64,000 nt of DNA from Combretum micranthum (Eukaryota; Streptophyta; Magnoliopsida; Myrtales; Combretaceae), in the NCBI GenBank assembly GCA_024138025.1, contig JAMXBD010002243.1, forward strand, positions 124,001-188,000, written 5' to 3'. Under the pieces are notes generated by a model. That model was not told where the DNA came from. It saw only the letters and a list, made by a program, of their open reading frames with translations, and searched no databases. Positions 61,822-64,000 of the stretch are shown in pieces. The number at the start of each line of letters is the position of its first letter. Within the stretch, counting starts at the first letter, position 1. The position numbers and the translations under genes are program-made.

Positions 61822-64000
61822 GATGTGAAATTGTTAAGAGTGTAAGAGAAGTTAAAGGACAAATGTGTAGAGAAAAGTGTGTGATTTGAGTGATGGTAAG
61901 GTTTAGATTTGTAGGGTGGCTAATAGGTAGACTAGGTAGTATAGGTGGTACTTTTTGAATAGTGAGGAATAGTTGACAGACAATTTAATTTCCGGTAGTA
62001 AGGAAATACGAATAAAAAGGTTATAACTGTATTTTTCGTAAGCCGGAAATTATGAAAAATATATTTTTGAAATCCTTATTTATTTCGATTCAAATGAGTA
62101 TTCATAAAGAAATTTTTGAAATTCTAGTTCCGGGGCACGCTTTTCTATAATGGGTCTCGGGATGACCCGAGATTGAAATTTTCCAAAATCTGATATTTTC
62201 TTGGTTTGAAAAATAATTAGGAACTATATTCAATTTTAAATTTTCTTATAAAAGTTTCTTATTAGAAATCGTGGGAAAAACCGGAATTTGGGTTTCTAAG
62301 TCTTTTTCACAAAGCTTGAGCTAAAACTGATTTAGGGTTTCATTTTCTGGTTTTCAAAGTTTACTTGATTACTAGGAAATCCGGGTATACATTATAAAAA
62401 CAATAAAATTGTGTAATGAATTAAAATGAATAGTGCAAAAGAATAATCAATTACCGGGAATTGAAAATACGATAAAAAGGTTATAACTGTAACTTTTATA
62501 AACCCGAAAAAATTATATAACTAATATATTTAGAAATCTCGTGGAATTCGAGTCTAACGGTACTAATGGTATATTTTTGATATCTCGAGTCCCGGGACAC
62601 GCTTTCAAAGTCTATATCGAACGGTTCGAGATAGGTCAAAAATTTACCAATCTGATAATTATAACGAACTTATATTACTACGAGCTTTCTACATATTTAA
62701 AACTACATCTCGCCCTCTAGGGTTAAGGGCGCTAGATTGCCGGACTTAAGCTATTGTATTCCGGTTAGGGTTTTCGGATGATTTTCCAGTTTAGACCTTT
62801 GCCAATTTGGAAACTGAGATTTTCTGTTTATACGTATTTAGTTGAGAAATTTATTTGAATTTTATTTTTATAAGTTTAATATCTCTCACTGCTTTCGGAA
62901 ATCTTGAATTGAATTATTATATTCGGAGTTATATCGGTAATGGTTACCAGATATGATTTTCTTGAGTTTGAGTCAAATATCGATTTTTGGAATGATTTTG
63001 GGAAATCTTGATTTTTTATAATTTGTTTTGAAAAAAAGATCTTCCTAGTGTTTTGTTTTCGAATTTATTTTTGATTCGATTTAAGGTTTTATGAACAATT
63101 GGTTAACTTTAAGGATTATCTAATTTGTTATTTTGTTTCTTGAATTCTTCCTTCTTAAGATTACGAGATTTTAATTTCTAACTTGTTCTATGATTCTTGG
63201 GGGTTTGATTTGATCGTTAGGGCTTTATTGTGATTTCCGTCTCTTAGGATTATTAGTCTGGTCGTTTGGGGAACTTCCAAAGTCTATATTTTTATTATTG
63301 GTAGATAAAGTTTTCTTAATCGTGCCAAAGCCTAATTATGGAATTGGCCTTTGGTGATTTCCTGATCCTTCAAATTGTCATGTTACAGATTAACTTGCTT
63401 TTTAGCAAATTATCGCTGTGTTTTATTTTCATCCCGATTTTATAAATTATAGATTAGGTAAGCAGTTTATCTTACGTAATGGTTCTTGGACTTAAGGACT
63501 TTTATAGTCCTTATTTTATTTTTAGATTTTCTCAAGTCTAATGAATTCTTACTTTCGTTTATATTTCAGGACTCATTCAAAGTTCGGTTTTAATTTGGAG
63601 TGATTTTTAGGGTTTATTTTCGAAGTTCATTTTGGAATTATTTACTGAAATTTTCCGGGGCTTACAGATATGAATGGGGATGAGATAGATGATGAGACTT
63701 TGATGCATGTATGCCAAAGAATACTAAAGCATATCGAAACCAAGAATCGATTGGATAACTGCACTGTTCATATTGTTTTTGTTTATGTGTATGATATTGG
63801 TTGGTCACTCTAAAGAATGTATGAATAACATGACCAAAGCAAAAATAAATTGGTCATGCATCACATCGGTCGAGTTACATTTGGTAGCATGCTACTCCTA
63901 CGCAAGAAGATCGGTATGGTCCGAGGTCACGTTTGGAGAATGAGACCTGGTATTAGAGTTCATTCATAGGGAACTAAAGCGCACTAGGGATGCATTCCAT

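Larger units (their letters stand above)
58870..63666 (-). mobile_element. Family A solo LTR L2c, minus strand
   Basis: This 4,797 bp LTR begins TGTCACGCCCCGAAGGG and ends GGGGCTTACA. A perfect duplication GATAT flanks it (58865-58869 and 63667-63671). It was inserted into L1; the paralogue at 9900-9930 shows the empty site. It is uninterrupted, but contains a 91-nt G run that accounts for part of its extra length. It carries the stem-loop (59295-59311), the conserved block (60104-60200) and subrepeats (60540-61020). No gag or pol sequence is present. Confidence 0.93.
2471..64000 (+). mobile_element. Family A LTR copy L1 (outermost plus-strand host, in four segments)
   Basis: L1 starts TGTAAGCCCCG at 2471. 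Its pieces are 2471-3964, 47728-49561, 58667-58869 and 63672-64000, about 3.9 kb in all; the last part of the LTR lies beyond the window. Three insertions separate the pieces: L2a (3965-47722), the full-length family B element (49562-58661) and a minus-strand solo LTR (58870-63666). The order of landmarks across the joins is the same as in unbroken copies. The predicted left target-site duplication is CTAAC (2466-2470), and its partner should lie right of the window. Whether L1 is a solo LTR or the 5' LTR of a longer element cannot be seen. Confidence 0.85.

Noticed and set aside
61659..61862. Minus-strand ORF with a long proline run
   Set aside because: It is the translation of the 91-nt poly-G tract; no coding signal on either side.
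16223..63666. Large inverted repeat or foldback element formed by 16223-20194 and plus-strand LTRs
   Set aside because: These are independent insertions of the same LTR family in opposite orientation, each with its own 5-bp duplication.

Overview
This window looks like nuclear heterochromatin of a flowering plant. It is AT-rich, and almost every base can be assigned to LTR retrotransposons of the Ty3/gypsy (chromovirus) type. I found no host gene, tRNA, rRNA or CRISPR array. The species cannot be named from the sequence.

Three retroelement families make up the window. Family A has giant LTRs of about 4.2-4.8 kb. They start TGTAAGCCCC or TGTAAACCC and end GGGGCGTGACA. At least nine copies or fragments are present in both orientations, nearly all as solo LTRs. 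One copy (20195-25683) still has a primer binding site and a gag gene, which shows that the unit is an LTR. Family B has about 2.2 kb LTRs (TGTAATATAC...GGCGTTACA). It is present as a full-length but decayed Tekay/Del-like element (49562-58661), a solo LTR (4019-6258) and a minus-strand LTR fragment with its leader (829-2470). The third is a small Reina-like chromovirus on the minus strand (35298-40790) with 0.55 kb LTRs and a C-terminal chromodomain.

The layout is a deep nest. It can be read from 5-bp target-site duplications (TSDs) and from uninterrupted paralogues inside the window. From outside in: family B minus-strand LTR (924-2470), split by family A copy L1 (2471 to beyond 64000); L1 holds L2a (3965-47722), the family B full element (49562-58661) and a minus-strand family A solo LTR, L2c (58870-63666). 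L2a holds a family B solo LTR (4019-6258) and L3 (10046-46894). L3 holds L4 (11268-34059), the Reina-like element (35298-40790) and solo LTR A-c (40947-45290). L4 holds L5 (11673-30203), which holds L6 (about 14976-28002), which holds minus-strand L7 (16223-25836), which holds L8 (20195-25683). That is nine layers.

All protein-coding parts (three gags, two pols) are broken by stops or frameshifts, so no element here looks autonomous. The most interesting signals lie inside the family A LTRs. About 3 kb of each LTR lies downstream of its TATA box. That stretch carries degenerate subrepeats of about 175 nt, a conserved block of about 95 bp, and a 67-70 nt segment framed by an intron-acceptor-like TTTTTAG and a donor-like GTGAGT. 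The segment encodes the end of a small acidic peptide (for example GDPDINDSLPPDYLY-stop). Further down are a conserved short stem-loop (TAAGCTA-N3-TAGCTTA) and an interleaved inverted repeat whose two stems appear to covary between subfamilies.
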